A stretch of DNA of 64,000 nucleotides from Pomacea canaliculata (Eukaryota; Mollusca; Gastropoda; Architaenioglossa; Ampullariidae). Numbering within the stretch: position 1 is the stretch's first letter; the number at the start of each line of letters is the position of its first letter. Made by a program: the position numbers and the translations under genes. Shown here one piece after another: positions 12,651-25,146 of this stretch. Below the pieces are notes generated by a model, which saw only the letters and a list, made by a program, of their open reading frames with translations, was not told the origin of the DNA and searched no databases. The stretch lies in NCBI RefSeq assembly GCF_003073045.1, contig NC_037594.1:30678737-30742736 (forward strand). Reading direction: 5' to 3'.

Positions 12651-13553
12651 TGGCGGCGTCTGCTGCTGCAGAGCTCGCTAAATAGCTTGAATGAAAAAAA
12701 AAGCTTTAAATAGATGTTTTGTTAACAACAAATAAAAGTAAAAATAAGTATGAAACACAAGCCCGCTAACAACATAATGTACGGTAAACATTTGTCATGT
12801 TAATGTTATGTTTCTTTCGTAGTTGACTCCATTAAGTCTCCGGTCAGAGCTGCTGCTGCTGGAGGTAGTTTGTTTTCAGCATGCGGAAATAGCACATTTT
12901 AATAATTTATGCTGATTAAAACTCCTATTCCATCCTTTTCTGTGCAAGTGGTGCACACCCATGCAGTAGACCGCGGCACACAGGCATCAGACTTACAACA
13001 CTGTCCTCAACGATCGCAGGTCACGGGGTCACCAACAGCCACACCCGGCCAATACTTAGTCCACGATGTTTACAGTATATCAACCAGTCAGCAAGGCAAG
13101 CACAATTTCTATAACACTTAGATCATTAACCTACCATGAACTGCTTGTTAGTGGGAAGAAAAGGCACTAAGCTCAAAGTGCGAGACGACTAAATAAACAC
13201 TGTACATTGAACAAAACATTGTGTGGACTCACACACTGCGGTTTGTTTAAACACTGGTAATAAAATCCAGTCTCCAACTCTTACCACTACACCTTTTCAA
13301 CGTTTGACTGGAGCAACTGGATTTCTCTTTAAAAGTGATTATTTTTAGTTTTTACTGTTGAGTTTGTATTTCTTTACATTTGAGCTTATTTCAGGTATGC
13401 CTACAAAATAGTTGGGATGATTCTCTTTCTGTATCAGTTGATTTCCTTTGCACAAAACACTAAAATCACATTTAAAAACTGCAATGAATTCAATGAGCTC
13501 ATTAGGAGGAACTTGGACTATGAGAAAAAAAATTCATTTAAAATTTATTTTGT

Positions 13554-13600
13554 GGAGCGCCTTGAGCTTACCTTTAGGGTAGAGATAATGCGCTATACAG
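13554..13600 (+). mobile_element. SINE/LINE 3'-end-like hairpin
   Basis: The segment contains GAGCGCCTTGAGC, then a spacer, then AATGCGCTATACA. The inverted AGCGC/GCGCT arms form a small stem. This matches the common invertebrate retroposon 3' end in which a 'CGCCTTGAGC' arm is followed by 'GCGCTATATAAAT'. Only the tail is identifiable; no A/B boxes are visible upstream. Assignment is by remembered motif, so moderate to low. Confidence 0.45.
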
Positions 13601-14273
13601 GTGAACTTTATTAATATTAGTAACCCTCTGTTGAATTCGTGCACCTGTTTTAAATAATGAACATAATAAATTATGAATCTATCTACATTTCAATCACAGT
13701 CAACTTTAGTAGGCATCCTCCTCCAGGGACCCCAAAAAAAAATTAGAAAACCTTTTTGCTGTGTTTATCAGCGGATAAGCACAAGTAACAAAAAAAAAAG
13801 ATTGAACTAACCACAGTAAAATACGAGATTTGCCAAGTTTCTGTTAGAGTATGGAGAGATAAAGAAAGACAAAGAGAGTGTGTGTGTAATAATAACAAAT
13901 GTCTTTCTACAGTTTCTGGAAGGCCATGTGGCCCACATCAACATCAAATACTGTTGGTTACATGCACGTCAACATTGGGTGGCCAGACATAAGCATCTAT
14001 ACTTTCTCTTGTATTAATGGTATACAGCATAATGAAAAACAAGATTATGGAATTCTACACTGCATATTCTTAGGTGGTGAGGGGATCATTCTGTGTTTTA
14101 TATATATATAAACTTTAATGGCTACACTAGCCTTTAGCTGTGTGAGTGTGTGTGTTCTCTGTCCGAGACCATTATCGAGTGAAAAAGACTCAAGAAGTAA
14201 TAAAACTGTTAACTCTGGGAAACAAGAAGAAAGGAAAGTAAGTGTTACAACTTTAATGTTCTACTCGTTACAG

Positions 14274-14366
14274 GTAAAAAGCAGGTTACGAGGGCTACTG
14301 TCACGATCTGACCTGCGACGATTGACAGATACCCGAGGCAGTGTAGCGACACGACTGGCAATGAGG
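14274..14366 (+). CDS. Putative internal coding exon, basic and serine-rich
   Basis: Thirty-one codons lie between an acceptor (CTACTCGTTACAG) and a strong donor (GTAGGT), in phase 0 at both ends. The peptide starts VKSRLRGLLSRSDLRRL and continues with GSVATRLAMR. CpG and arginine codons are frequent compared with the flanks. The open frame continues upstream through a 36-base GT-AG segment into another possible coding piece. The family is not recognised. The phase agrees with a join to the piece at 2,871-2,985 upstream and that at 19,518 downstream. Confidence 0.35.
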
Positions 14367-14770
14367 GTAGGTACAGTCAACCAGATAAATATACAGCATG
14401 ACAAATTGTCCACCAGGCACAGTGAACTGGTGAACTATCCCACGTCTAGCAGATTAATAAAACGAGTGCATCATAAGTAATCAGAGTTTAGCAAATGGCT
14501 GATAACACCATGTGTAGCGGATGGATGATGGCTCCTTAATAACCGAAGGAAAAAGCCCGCGTGTGTAACAAAGGACAGCTTTGAAAGATGTCATGGACAA
14601 ACTAGGTCACGCCAAGAATCTGCATAAAATGTCGACATTCAGCGAAACATCTCACAAATAATAAAATTAAATAAAATGAAAAAGTCCTACACGTAAATAC
14701 AGACATTAGAGGGGCGATAAAAGATCTTGATCGTCCACAGAAATAAAACCCATGTTGTCTCCGTGTTCCC

Positions 14771-14853
14771 AACACACACACCACCATCTACCCTTCCCCC
14801 CAACACACACCACCACCATCTACCCCCACCTCAACACACACACACCATCTGCC
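14771..14853. repeat. 31-bp imperfect tandem repeat, about 2.7 copies
   Basis: Units begin at 14,771, 14,802 and 14,833, each starting AACACACAC and followed by ACCATCT and a C-rich spacer. This is simple low-complexity expansion with no coding potential. Confidence 0.8.
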
Positions 14854-15276
14854 TGTCTTACACAATCCCCTTGACACGAATATATCAAATGAAATCTCGA
14901 TGAAGAAAAACTTCCTTACCCAGTAAGCATGGTGTGCCACTCACGACAGGAATGTCTTCCTGCTGACGGTGAGTAAGAAGTATATTTCTTACGCTGGTGT
15001 AAGAAGCTGTTCAGTAGACACAGAATGAACTCTACACGCCTGCAACTGTCTACACAGTCGTGTGAACTAGCCACTAAACGCTGGTGTTTCTCGCTGCAAG
15101 ATGAAGACAGCAATCGCACGATAACAAGTCTGCGTGCAGCGTGATACACGGGTGAGACCAAGGGAGAGAACGCAGAGAGTTGAGGTCAGGGTGCGTAGTC
15201 ATGCATCGGCTACCGACCTTCCTCCCCCCGACTACTACAAGAGGCTGTACACAGGCTACACGCACACTAGAGCAGT

Positions 15277-15840
15277 TCAAAATGCAGAAACCTCCAACTG
15301 CGTGCTGCTGGGCTCTTGGAGACTACACCAGAGGTCAGGGGGAGCGTGGGCCACGTCTGCGGTGGTGTACCTGCTGCCCCCGCGCGCGTGCACCAGTGGC
15401 GCGTGGTGAGTGCGCTCGCTCACTGGCTCATTTACTGGCGACAAACTACAGGCCGTCTGCTGTACAACTTCGAGAAAGAATTTACCGATTTCGGAGAAAA
15501 ATGTTCCACTACAGTGTGTCTGACAGAAGCTGTATCTCCGTCGTTTAGCTGCGGACTGTGGGAGGGACAGAGCACCATGATGGATGCACCGTCTTCCTGG
15601 GTTTCCAGTCTGTCTCCTTACCCAAGGCCTGCAGAGAATGTCCCCCTCTTCGGAAAGATTTATGGGATGATATTTCTTAAAACCGATGCAGCACACAGAC
15701 GACTTTGTACACTTCATGAAACTTCCGCTGGCCAAAGAAGAGTCACGCGAATTTCTAACTGCAAACAAGGCTACCCGTATCAGAAGACACCATCGTACAC
15801 TTAAATATGACTTCAAGGTTTTAGTCTCCTGACACACCAC
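15277..15840. other. GC/CpG-rich block with antiparallel open frames, nature unknown
   Basis: This block is clearly richer in G+C and CpG than its surroundings; a run near 15,380 reads CCCCGCGCGCGTGC. A 187-codon frame is open on the minus strand (15,277-15,840) and a 162-codon frame on the plus strand (15,316-15,804). Neither shows a recognisable domain, and stop-poor frames on both strands are expected in GC-rich DNA. The block could be a CpG-rich promoter or first-exon region. I cannot choose a coding strand. Confidence 0.3.
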
Positions 15841-18800
15841 GATGACTGATATAGTGGTAAAGAGAACTAACGTTGTTTACTTGTTTTCCTAGTGAGGATA
15901 GCATGTCATTAAGGGATGTGTTTACAACAAAAAAAAAATTTCAAATCTTTTTGAAGAAAGTCAGAAAAATTACCTGTAATTAGTTTAGCCAATAAAATAC
16001 TATCCTAAAACATGTAGAGCAAGGAGGGAAAGTCTGAAAGTAGTTGGACAAACAGTCTCGCGAGGAATGTGGTAAGACCCGCGAGTATTTGTTTTCCTCC
16101 AAAGGTCCTTAGCTGTGTTTTAATCTCAGACCCTGTAGTCACTACAGTGTAGTGGTAGTACTGGTCTCTCTTCCGCGTGTTCACCGATGTATCATCGTGG
16201 ATAAAGATAAATAAGTATGTGGTTTGTCAATAATTTAGTAATTGGTATTAAATGTTTGCCGCTTCTCATGCATTTAGGATATAATTATCACCTCAAGGGT
16301 TAAAAAAAATCCCACTTCTTCCAGTTGTCATTTAAGTTATATGTTTAATCGTCAAGTGCCTGGGTTAGCTGGTTACCTCGTTGTCTTAGATTCGAGTTTT
16401 TCTTTGGTGGATGTTTTCCCACCGCTAATGACTACACAGTTTTGTTTGCAAAAGCCTCTCAGGATGAGTATTTCATTAAAATCCTGGATTGTTGTCCTCG
16501 TGAATATCTTCGTATGTTTACAAGTTAAACTTGCTAGATGAAGAGAGCGAGGCTCGCATTGGGAATCACTAGAAAGTGGTGAACAGGCCCAACATCAATT
16601 CCTTTTGTAAGAACCTTTGAAGAACACAATTGTACGTGTAACCCGAACACACACGGTTGAAACAATGGTGTGCAAGTTTTCAAGACAAACCAAGGCAGTC
16701 AGGACAGACAGCACACACATTGGGAGGCAAACAATAGGTCCTTCACAAGCCCTCGTCAACCTGCAAACACAGGCTTGAGTGTAATAAAGATCCGATCAAC
16801 ACATCTTATGGGTCAGGAGTTCTGACATTGTGTGTGTGATATAAAGAGAGAAGTATATTATGAGAAAAGGCATGTGATAGCGAAGCACACAATGTGTATC
16901 GGTGTGCGAGAGAGAAGTGGGGTGAGAGGTCGAGAACGCGAAGACTTCCTGACCGAGCTCGCCACCAAAACAAGGTGTTTACCGCCTGTCAGCACACCGC
17001 TCTCACCTAGCCTGAGGTGCTCCTCTCATCCACCCCAAGCTTGTGTCAGCAGCAAAGCCTATCTAACACTGTGTTCACACAGTGAACGGTTGCCGTGGTA
17101 CTGTCAAGGTGCACTGTCATCATTACTTCCTGTACTGTCCACAGACCGAGGTGAGCACGCGACATGTGACATGACAGGTGACGGAAGCCTTCTGTAAAAA
17201 GAAAACTTGTTTTGACAAAGCTTTACAGTGAGACAGACTATTATGTACTACTTTTTGGTACCAAGGCGATATGTCATTTGCTCTCTGTAGACTCGCCAAA
17301 GGTGTGCAGAAGTCGTCAGGTGTGAATGTATTCACGATAGCGTCAGTGAATAGTACTCTAAGTACTCCGTGAGAGGTGAAAATAGCAGGCTTTATAGCCA
17401 CGAGGTTTCTGTTGTGATTTAGTTTGGTGCTGGTGCAGGTAAATAAGTCGATATATCGACCTCAGAGAAATGAACTCGGAGAGGTTTTAATTATGCATGA
17501 CAATGTATGTCTTACAACAAACGGCTGAGCGTAGACCTGTAAATGTTGACTTTCTGCATCTCTAGTAATAGGAGAGCTCTCGTGCCACGTGCACTTTCAT
17601 AGTTTGAAATACAAATTGTTGCGCTAGTGCTGGAGAGCATTCAGCCAAAGAAACAAAAACATCTACTAGGGTGTTTGAAATATTTTTTGTCTCTTGTGGT
17701 GTCATATATGCTCTTAGTGTGTGATTAAAAAAAACAAACTAATTGCTTGTTAAAACTGTCCCTGCACCACACAGCCTCCCGTGGGCGGCCTTCAAATGAC
17801 ATTGTACACAAACCTTGCATCTTTTGGTCAGTCTCACCACACACAGTACACATCACACGGGGCCACACACTGGAGGAGAGGTGAATAAGAATAAGCCAGT
17901 CCTCCACACCGACTAATTATAAAGAGCAGCAGACCGTCAACACAAAGCTAAAGAGAAGAGCTCTCAAATTAATGGAGGTCAATGTCAACATTTACAGGTC
18001 TACATTCAGCCACACATGGTTCACACTGCTGTTTACAGGCGACTGGCAGAAAGTGAAGGTCGGTTCGTGAGGACAGAGAGGGCAGTAATAGCAGTGACAT
18101 GTGCAACAGCACAGAGAAACAATACAGACATAATGAGAAAATAAAAATATTAAGGACAGTTATACCAAGCTGTGTGAAAGGAGGGTTTTAATAATAATAA
18201 ACATATAAAGCTACTGCGTCAGTAAGATTTTTTTTTTTTTTGTATTGAAAATGCGATAGAGAAGCTCAGTATGTACCAGCAACTAATTACAAGCAATATT
18301 GATAACCAGTAATGCATAACGAGATGATGAATTCGTCAGATAACTGATAGATTGTTATCGTGAGCAAACAGCCACTGTGTCTAATATACAGTCGAGTTAC
18401 GACAATCGCCCATGTCAGTGTCAGTGTATACAAGATGCGATCTATGCTGTACCTGGGCAGTCGACAGTCCTCGCCTACCTGCACATGACAAGCCAATCAC
18501 GCGGATCATACACACGCATGTTGTTGACACTGAGAAAAGTGACAGGATCCATCTCTGCCTGCTCACCTTCACTTTTGTGGTGAGCAGCTGTCATTTCTCT
18601 CTTTGCAAGATTGAATGGAAGCATTTAATTTAGTTCTCACACTTCATTGTATCCGCTGTTCTAATTTATCTCTATCAAATCAAGATTTGTGATGGTACTC
18701 ACCATTCTAAACCGAAATAACCTGGGCCAACAGGTACAATCTAATTTTCACAGAACTTCACTCCGCCTCGGGCGCACAAGAGCCACGTATCCTCTAAACA

Positions 18801-19517
18801 GCCTGTACTGAAACAGTTTCTGCCAGAGATGTATAGAAACAGATGCTATCCCAGTGCTAATCAAAGATATCACTTGCCTGTTGGCTGTTCATGCTCCTAG
18901 TCTTGTACAAACCTTTGCTGATGTGCGTGACAGCCAAGGTTATGCTAACAATAAACGTGTTTTGAATAGCAGACGACGTTTGGAGGAGCTACTCAGTGTT
19001 GACAATTTATTGGCATGCCAGTCCTGGTGTTTCCATGCTTCCTCAAAATATCTCGTAATCCACACAACCCAAGTAGTTTTCGACAGAATGTTTCATAGTC
19101 CACATATGGTCAAAGGAGCTAAATTCCTTAAACTCCATCACTTTCCTCTCTTGCTTAAAGTTCGACTTACACCAAGGCTGCTGGATTTCTCTCTGGTGGT
19201 AATGTGAGCATTTGATGGAATATTTGACAGTATTTATAGTTCAGCAAGCTTTCCCCCAGTGTTCAGCACGACTGCTCGTCACGCGCACGGTGACACGCAA
19301 GACGCAGTGAACCGTAGGAAGGGCATGGACACCTCACTGCCTCTCATGCGGCGTGGTGACTGAAAACAGACTTTGTTCAAAAGTGACTGGAGTGTCACTC
19401 ACTTGATACACATGGTTATTACAGCGACTTGACAATACATACGAAATGTGTCAACAGGATTAGTCATCTGCTAAAGTGTCTGGGTGTGCACAGGCTCACC
19501 CTTTATTGTTACTTCAG
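15841..19517. other. Non-coding stretch, no gene seen
   Basis: There are only short open frames without domains, the largest being 121 codons at 16,832 and 117 codons at 18,854. A weak tRNA-like trace lies near 16,365-16,400 (TTAGCTGGTTAC then GATTCGAG) and may be an eroded SINE. Confidence 0.5.
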
Positions 19518-19631
19518 GCAGTGCAGCAGGAGAACAAAGAAACGCCGGTGCCGGAATCCTCGTCGGCTCGCCAGTTACAAGGAAGCAAGAGAGACCAGAG
19601 ACCGGTTTATTTCTCAAACTTCAGCTTCTGA
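19518..19631 (+). CDS. Putative terminal coding exon, family unknown
   Basis: A good acceptor (TTATTGTTACTTCAG) is followed by 37 open codons and TGA. The peptide begins AVQQENKETPVPESSSARQ and ends with PVYFSNFSF. Third positions favour G/C in the first two thirds, unlike flanking DNA. It is hydrophilic and would make a disordered tail. The phase (0) would accept the exon at 14,274-14,366. It might be a chance open frame of ordinary length. Confidence 0.3.
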   Translation, partial: AVQQENKETPVPESSSARQLQGSKRDQRPVYFSNFSF

Positions 19632-22520
19632 GAGGATCGTTGGCCGCGCCTGACCTGACCCACATTCGGGTCAAGGTCGATGACTGCAATGCCAGCAGCA
19701 CGATGAGTTCAGTTTAAAGGGCGCTGCAGAACGAATTAGACACAAAATATTTCTTTTTAATAGCAGTGCTCTGTTCCTCAATACATAATACTGGTCATTC
19801 AGGTCTTAATGAGCATGCTTAATTATATCAGTCTTGAGAGAGTAAACACTCTTCTTTGAGAGAGAGTAATGGACATAGACAACCGATGGTCGGATTCACT
19901 TTTGATCGAATGTTTACGAGGTCTTGGGTGGTTTGTGCAACTTATAAACAAACAGACTCGAGGAATTAGACTCTTCAACTACAGCGGCTTCTTGTCACTC
20001 ACAATTCGATTATGTAGCTTCCAGAGGCGAATATTAATAATTTTATAACTTTTTTTTTCATCACAATACCTTTATCTTGCATTAATTAAGCATCAGTTCC
20101 CTGTAAAGTTCAACAAACAAACATAATATAGCTACAAATGTCCTGGTTCAGTGAACTTATATCTACCTGATCGGAATTGTGGTTCCTGTTTTTTGAGACT
20201 TTTTTCTCAGAACACGTACATCTCTATGATTGTGAGAACGTCCTGTACAGAAAAACAAGATTAGACTTATTTCCATTTTGAATATGGCTAACACAAATCT
20301 TACAAGTTTTTTGTTTACGATCTCGATATATTTCGGTTTCATAGCTCAGGAGAGAAAATTTAAAAAAAAGAACAAAAAGTAATGAAATGTTAAAAACTCC
20401 ATTAAGATTTAAACAGATATATAGTGTGAAAAGAAACATAGGGTTAATGAGAAGAAACTGATGAAAATTTACACTGGTATATGGCATCTGACAAACTTAA
20501 TTGTAAGAAGCCCTAATCTGGTCTTGGCAAATATAATTGTATGCCTCTTTCCTAGCTCAATAAATGTGAATAGACTTGGATTTTACTTTCCGGACTGTTC
20601 CCAAGTGGTCTTCCCCACAAACATTGATTGTGTTGACAATGATGTGCACTACGTATGTAGATGTTGTCAACATAATCGGCACTTTCTGTCTACTCCAATA
20701 CCAACGGGACCAGACAATAATGTTTATCGCTTGCTCTGTGGAACACAAATGGCAAATGAAAGCAGGCTGTAATGCACTTATTCGAATTATCATACTCTTG
20801 TTCTTCCTGTTTCAAACTCGACCTCCGTGATATTACCTCAGCATCTGACGGAAAAAGAAAAAGCATAGTTTGTATAAAAAGATTTGGGTGAGATCGCAGT
20901 TGCACGGCAGTAATAGTGCACATAAAGGGCAGTAACTCGATTGACACTTGAAGCAAGAAGAACTGAGGATTACTGTCCCTTTGTTGCGCTGCTTGTACTG
21001 CTGTGATTTGAGTTGTGATACCTGCACTCAACGAAGTAACACAAATACTACTTTGTCTAAAGTACATCAGTAATATCATAAGAGGACTTAGGATACCGAG
21101 CATTTTCCCAAACATAATTTATGGCTTTTGTTTGAATGCTTGCTCTTTCGCTTCCTGTTTGCTCAACTCATTCCTTTACTTAACTCCAATGGAGGATTAA
21201 GAAACGTACACCCTGCTAAATTTGTTTTCGGTAGTTTTTTTTTTCTTTTCACAGAGCAAGATTGTGTGCAAGTTTGCATAGCATAGTAATGTGAACATGG
21301 ACACTATAGTCCGTACCCTATGGTTTATCGACGTCCAAGATCAGCAGATAAACGATTGGTACAACATGCATGGTACCCGATTATATCGGGGTAGGTAAAA
21401 TGCGGCTGGAGGAAGAGTTAGGTGTTGCCGTTCACATACCATGTTCTAGTCATAGTAAACCACATACACTATATTGCCCATAGGTTCACAAGATTGCGGG
21501 ACTTTTTATCCTTCAGTCCTGCGTAAATGGATTTTACACTCGTGGTGGCGCCATACCGTGTAATAAAAAGCAGACTGCAATACCGATTGTGTTGTGGATA
21601 TTTCAGTAATTTTCCCTGGAATACTGCATGAAATCTTGAGTTAATGGCTAGAGTACTAGGATTATATATTGCACGTGATATACGCACTACCTCGTACTGT
21701 AACTGTGTTGTGTATGATCTTTGATACCAACTATATGCTGCAGCCTTTGTAATATATGATCTCTATTATGAGCACAACATGCTTATAGAAACTTCTAGAA
21801 CGATAAATCTATGGTGTTTTATAATTCTGACTGAATTTTCGAACCATATAAATGATATCCATTTACAATCAATTTAAAGAAATGTTATGCCTTCGAATTG
21901 TGGTTACTTTTTGAGTTAAAAATACTCCATTCTCTTCTCGGGATATAGATATGCAAACATCACTCTCCACAAAAGAGGTTATAAAAACCCTGACATGAGG
22001 ATTGCTACATCATGGATGTGTAATACAAGTTCGTGGTTACGTGGCTACGTGGCTGTTACGTTGTCAAGACTACAGAGTATGATTATATATTATAGCAGTG
22101 CACAATCATAATGTTCCGAGTTTCTCGTCTTTCTGCCAATATTTGTAGATGTACCTTTGGTGATTTACACATTTGAAGACAGCAGATGCGCATATTAAAA
22201 TCTTGTAATGTTTGCATGCACCTGTCATTCTCCACTGACCGCTGAATACCATCATCAGTGAATAAGGACGTGCCCGAGAGTTCACTTACCCGCAGTAAAA
22301 GAAATAAACAGGCATTAAGATATATTTTCATGTGATAATGATCTGTTCATATGAAAGGCACATCAAAGAGAACTGTAGCAAATTTACGACATCAGTGGAA
22401 TGAAACACACGAGCAGTAGGTTTTTCACCAAACCCGGACTTTTGACAGTCTTACAAGTTCAGGTTTTACGTGTGTGTGTGTGTGGCTCTGCTACTTTGTC
22501 TGGACTGCGATGGAAAGGAG

Positions 22521-22521
22521 C

Positions 22522-22556
<35 letters not shown>

Positions 22557-22570
22557 ACAACAAAACAACA
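22521..22570. repeat. (CAA)n microsatellite
   Basis: About 12 CAA units, then two interrupted units. Simple sequence repeat in non-coding DNA. Confidence 0.95.
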
Positions 22571-24360
22571 GATTAATGCCTACGAATGTGTAATTTGGAT
22601 TGTCTTGACTTAGCTAACTTATGTCGACCTGATTTGAAGGAAAGGATGTGAGATCGGACCTCTTCTTATTGCCACAATACTGAAAGGCTGAAGACCTTCG
22701 ATCTTAGTCCGACATTTTGTTTCCACAGGGGACCGTCCGGCCCGTGAAATCATTTCCTCTGGACCGCAAAGACAATCGCAGATTTCATTATTTCTATAAA
22801 CGTTTCATAGTAGTGGTAGTAATATAAAAAAACAATAAAATAACAAGGAGAAGATCGTCTATTTCGGGGCAAGACAGGACACATACATGCACATGACGGA
22901 GTAGAAACATATGCTTCTCGTCGCCCATATGGACCATGTCGGCTCATACAATTAAAAAAAAAAGGATCGCCAACATTGCTGTACCTTGCCAAATGCTACA
23001 GCGTGTAACACTGAGGGAACTTCATTGACGAGTAGCAAACCATGGCTGTACACAGTATTTTATCTGCTTTACTAATCAGCTTCACCTTGTAGCCAAGGAC
23101 AAAACGGAAGAAAGGTTATCGCCTATGTAAATATCTCCAACCTACTTTTATTGGTCCCGTCAGTAACATTTTAGGCACTCTTTAAAAAAAAAACTTGATG
23201 TGCTGTCTAATGGGAAACTGTAAAACCTTGAAATGAACCCATAACTTTGCCGCCTGTCACACATACCCGTCTAATCTACACCCGACTTTCGGCATCTCTC
23301 GTGGGTCAGACGTGCAAACGTATCTTATATGAAATGAGGCTGAAGAACAATGTGGCTTCATGTTTGAATCAGGTTTGAAAAGAAAGATAACCTTGTAGTT
23401 AATGGAGTAACAAATGGCTTTGTCTTGTGATCCGGATAGACCGGGACAAAAGATATATGGGTAAAATACTGCTGACAAAACTAAATGGTTCATTTTCTTC
23501 TCAGGAAGTTGGCAAAAATAGGTACAAACCAGGCTTGCCTTCGTTTAGTACGATGTGTGTTTAAATTTATTACTGACATAATTTAGTCTACATTTTTTGT
23601 GTGTAGATTTTTATCTCAAGCACAGCAACCACCACCACTACCATTAAATAATACACATATCTACAGCGACATTCATGCTCTTCTTGAAACCCCCTGAAGA
23701 CCCTCGGCTACTGTCCGACATATTATTCCAGTCCAGGACTTGCAGAGGACTTGACTTCCAATGACACAGGCTTCGTCGGGACTGTCATGGCCAACGAATG
23801 TGACCAGAAGCTTGTTTATAACCTTTGACACAGAAAGACTATCGAATGGTGGTAAAAGCTTGCCTTCCACCTGCTAGTCCTTACCATGGTGCAAGCACAC
23901 TACCTGTACCAGAAAGAGGGAGGATTAGGAAGCTTGGCATGAGTTTGAAAAGCTTTGTTCTCTCTGTTGGTGGAGACCTTTGCTACTCATCCAACAGAGG
24001 AAGAAAAACCCACAGGAGCTGCTCTACCACATCGACCGAAACTACTTCGCTTGGTCCCAGCAAAATAAAGTATTGCCATGTGTGCTGTTGCAGTCTGAAG
24101 GGATGCTCAGTACCTCGCTGACAACAAAATACATTTGTCGCACGAACAGGGCGGGACCTGCAGAGCTAATGAGACCTACTGACATTTGTCTTTATCTGTT
24201 TTGCCATCGATAATTGGTACATTGCTCTCCCTGTCTCTCTCTCTCTCTCAATATTCTCCTTTTCAATGTCTGTATGCGTAGGAAATGATTAAATATATTT
24301 AGCACAGGTGATACAAGCACACGCCATATCCTGGCATTACGACACTTACATCAGCCTGTA

Positions 24361-24432
24361 ATGCCAGAGTAATCAATAGACTGATCGATTTGACTGATGC
24401 CAGAGTAATCAATAGACTGATCGATTTGACTG
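24361..24432. repeat. Perfect 36-bp tandem duplication
   Basis: Bases 24,361-24,396 are repeated exactly at 24,397-24,432, and a partial third start (TGATGCCAGA) follows. The identity implies a recent duplication. Confidence 0.95.
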
Positions 24433-25017
24433 TGATGCCAGATTTATGGCACAGGCTGTAAAGAGACTGTCACTGCCATGACTGTGCTCAATCTTTACAT
24501 TTTTTCCTTTTGTATTCAATGTACAATTAACTTTTCTCTTATCTTTAATTAATTTTTAAACTGATTCACATTATGGAAATACCGATTGATGATGTTGCAG
24601 TATGGGTGTAAAAATAATCAAAATAATAATAATGATAATACCAACAAAAACAAAAAGAAAAGGGAGAAGAAGAAAAAGAAGACAGTGCTTTTATCGTCAC
24701 AGCCAAAGCCGCTCACACTCTCTGCGCTCATCGACGATGAAAAGGAAAAGTGACAGGGTCCACATGAGACCATCAAGATTGGTAGAGAACAGAAGAACAG
24801 AGGGATAATCCCATGACCACCAGTGACACCTGTGAAAACTGGGGCCTAAGATTTAAAACAAAGTTGGTATATATTTCTATCATTAGCATCACCTTTCTAC
24901 AGAAGTGTCAACCTGTTGTAACCGGTAACATGTCAAACACATGCAGCACTGAAGATACGATGTTGCAAGGGGGTGTCAGTTAAAGGAGGAAACAAGAAGA
25001 AAGAACAAAATACGTAC

Positions 25018-25146
25018 CACTGGCGTCCGGGCGGGGACGGACCCCCTCCGTGTTTGCAGCCTCTCTCTAATGAGCTGTTGTTCCTGTTGAAAGTCAATGG
25101 CTTTGTCGTTGTCGGGAATACTGTACAAGGGTACACCCGGCATACC
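25018..25146 (-). CDS. Putative internal coding exon, minus strand, family unknown
   Basis: Read on the minus strand, an acceptor (TTCTCAG) is followed by 43 codons in phase 0 and then a GTACGT donor, also phase 0. The peptide begins GMPGVPLYSIPDNDKAIDFQ, continues with a glutamine-rich charged helix QEQQLIRERLQ, and ends GSVPARTPV. Composition is typical of a cytoplasmic segment. The pyrimidine tract before the acceptor is weak, which lowers confidence. Further exons would lie on either side on the minus strand and were not found. Confidence 0.4.

Larger units (their letters stand above)
19632..25017. other. Mostly non-coding stretch
   Basis: No complete gene is visible. Overlapping plus and minus open frames at about 20,460-21,115 lack domains. 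A 24-codon exon-like piece at 23,998-24,069 is listed among the findings. Simple repeats inside are annotated separately. Confidence 0.5.

Noticed and set aside
16341-16541. tRNA-like trace (TTAGCTGGTTAC ... GATTCGAG)
   Set aside because: B box lacks the conserved GGTTCGA form and no stems pair; at best an eroded SINE.
18854-19207. 117-codon open frame
   Set aside because: No domain or repeat similarity recognised, and ordinary composition for AT-rich random sequence.
20461-21115. Overlapping plus (103 codons) and minus (141 codons) frames
   Set aside because: Neither has motif or splice support; overlapping frames on opposite strands suggest chance.
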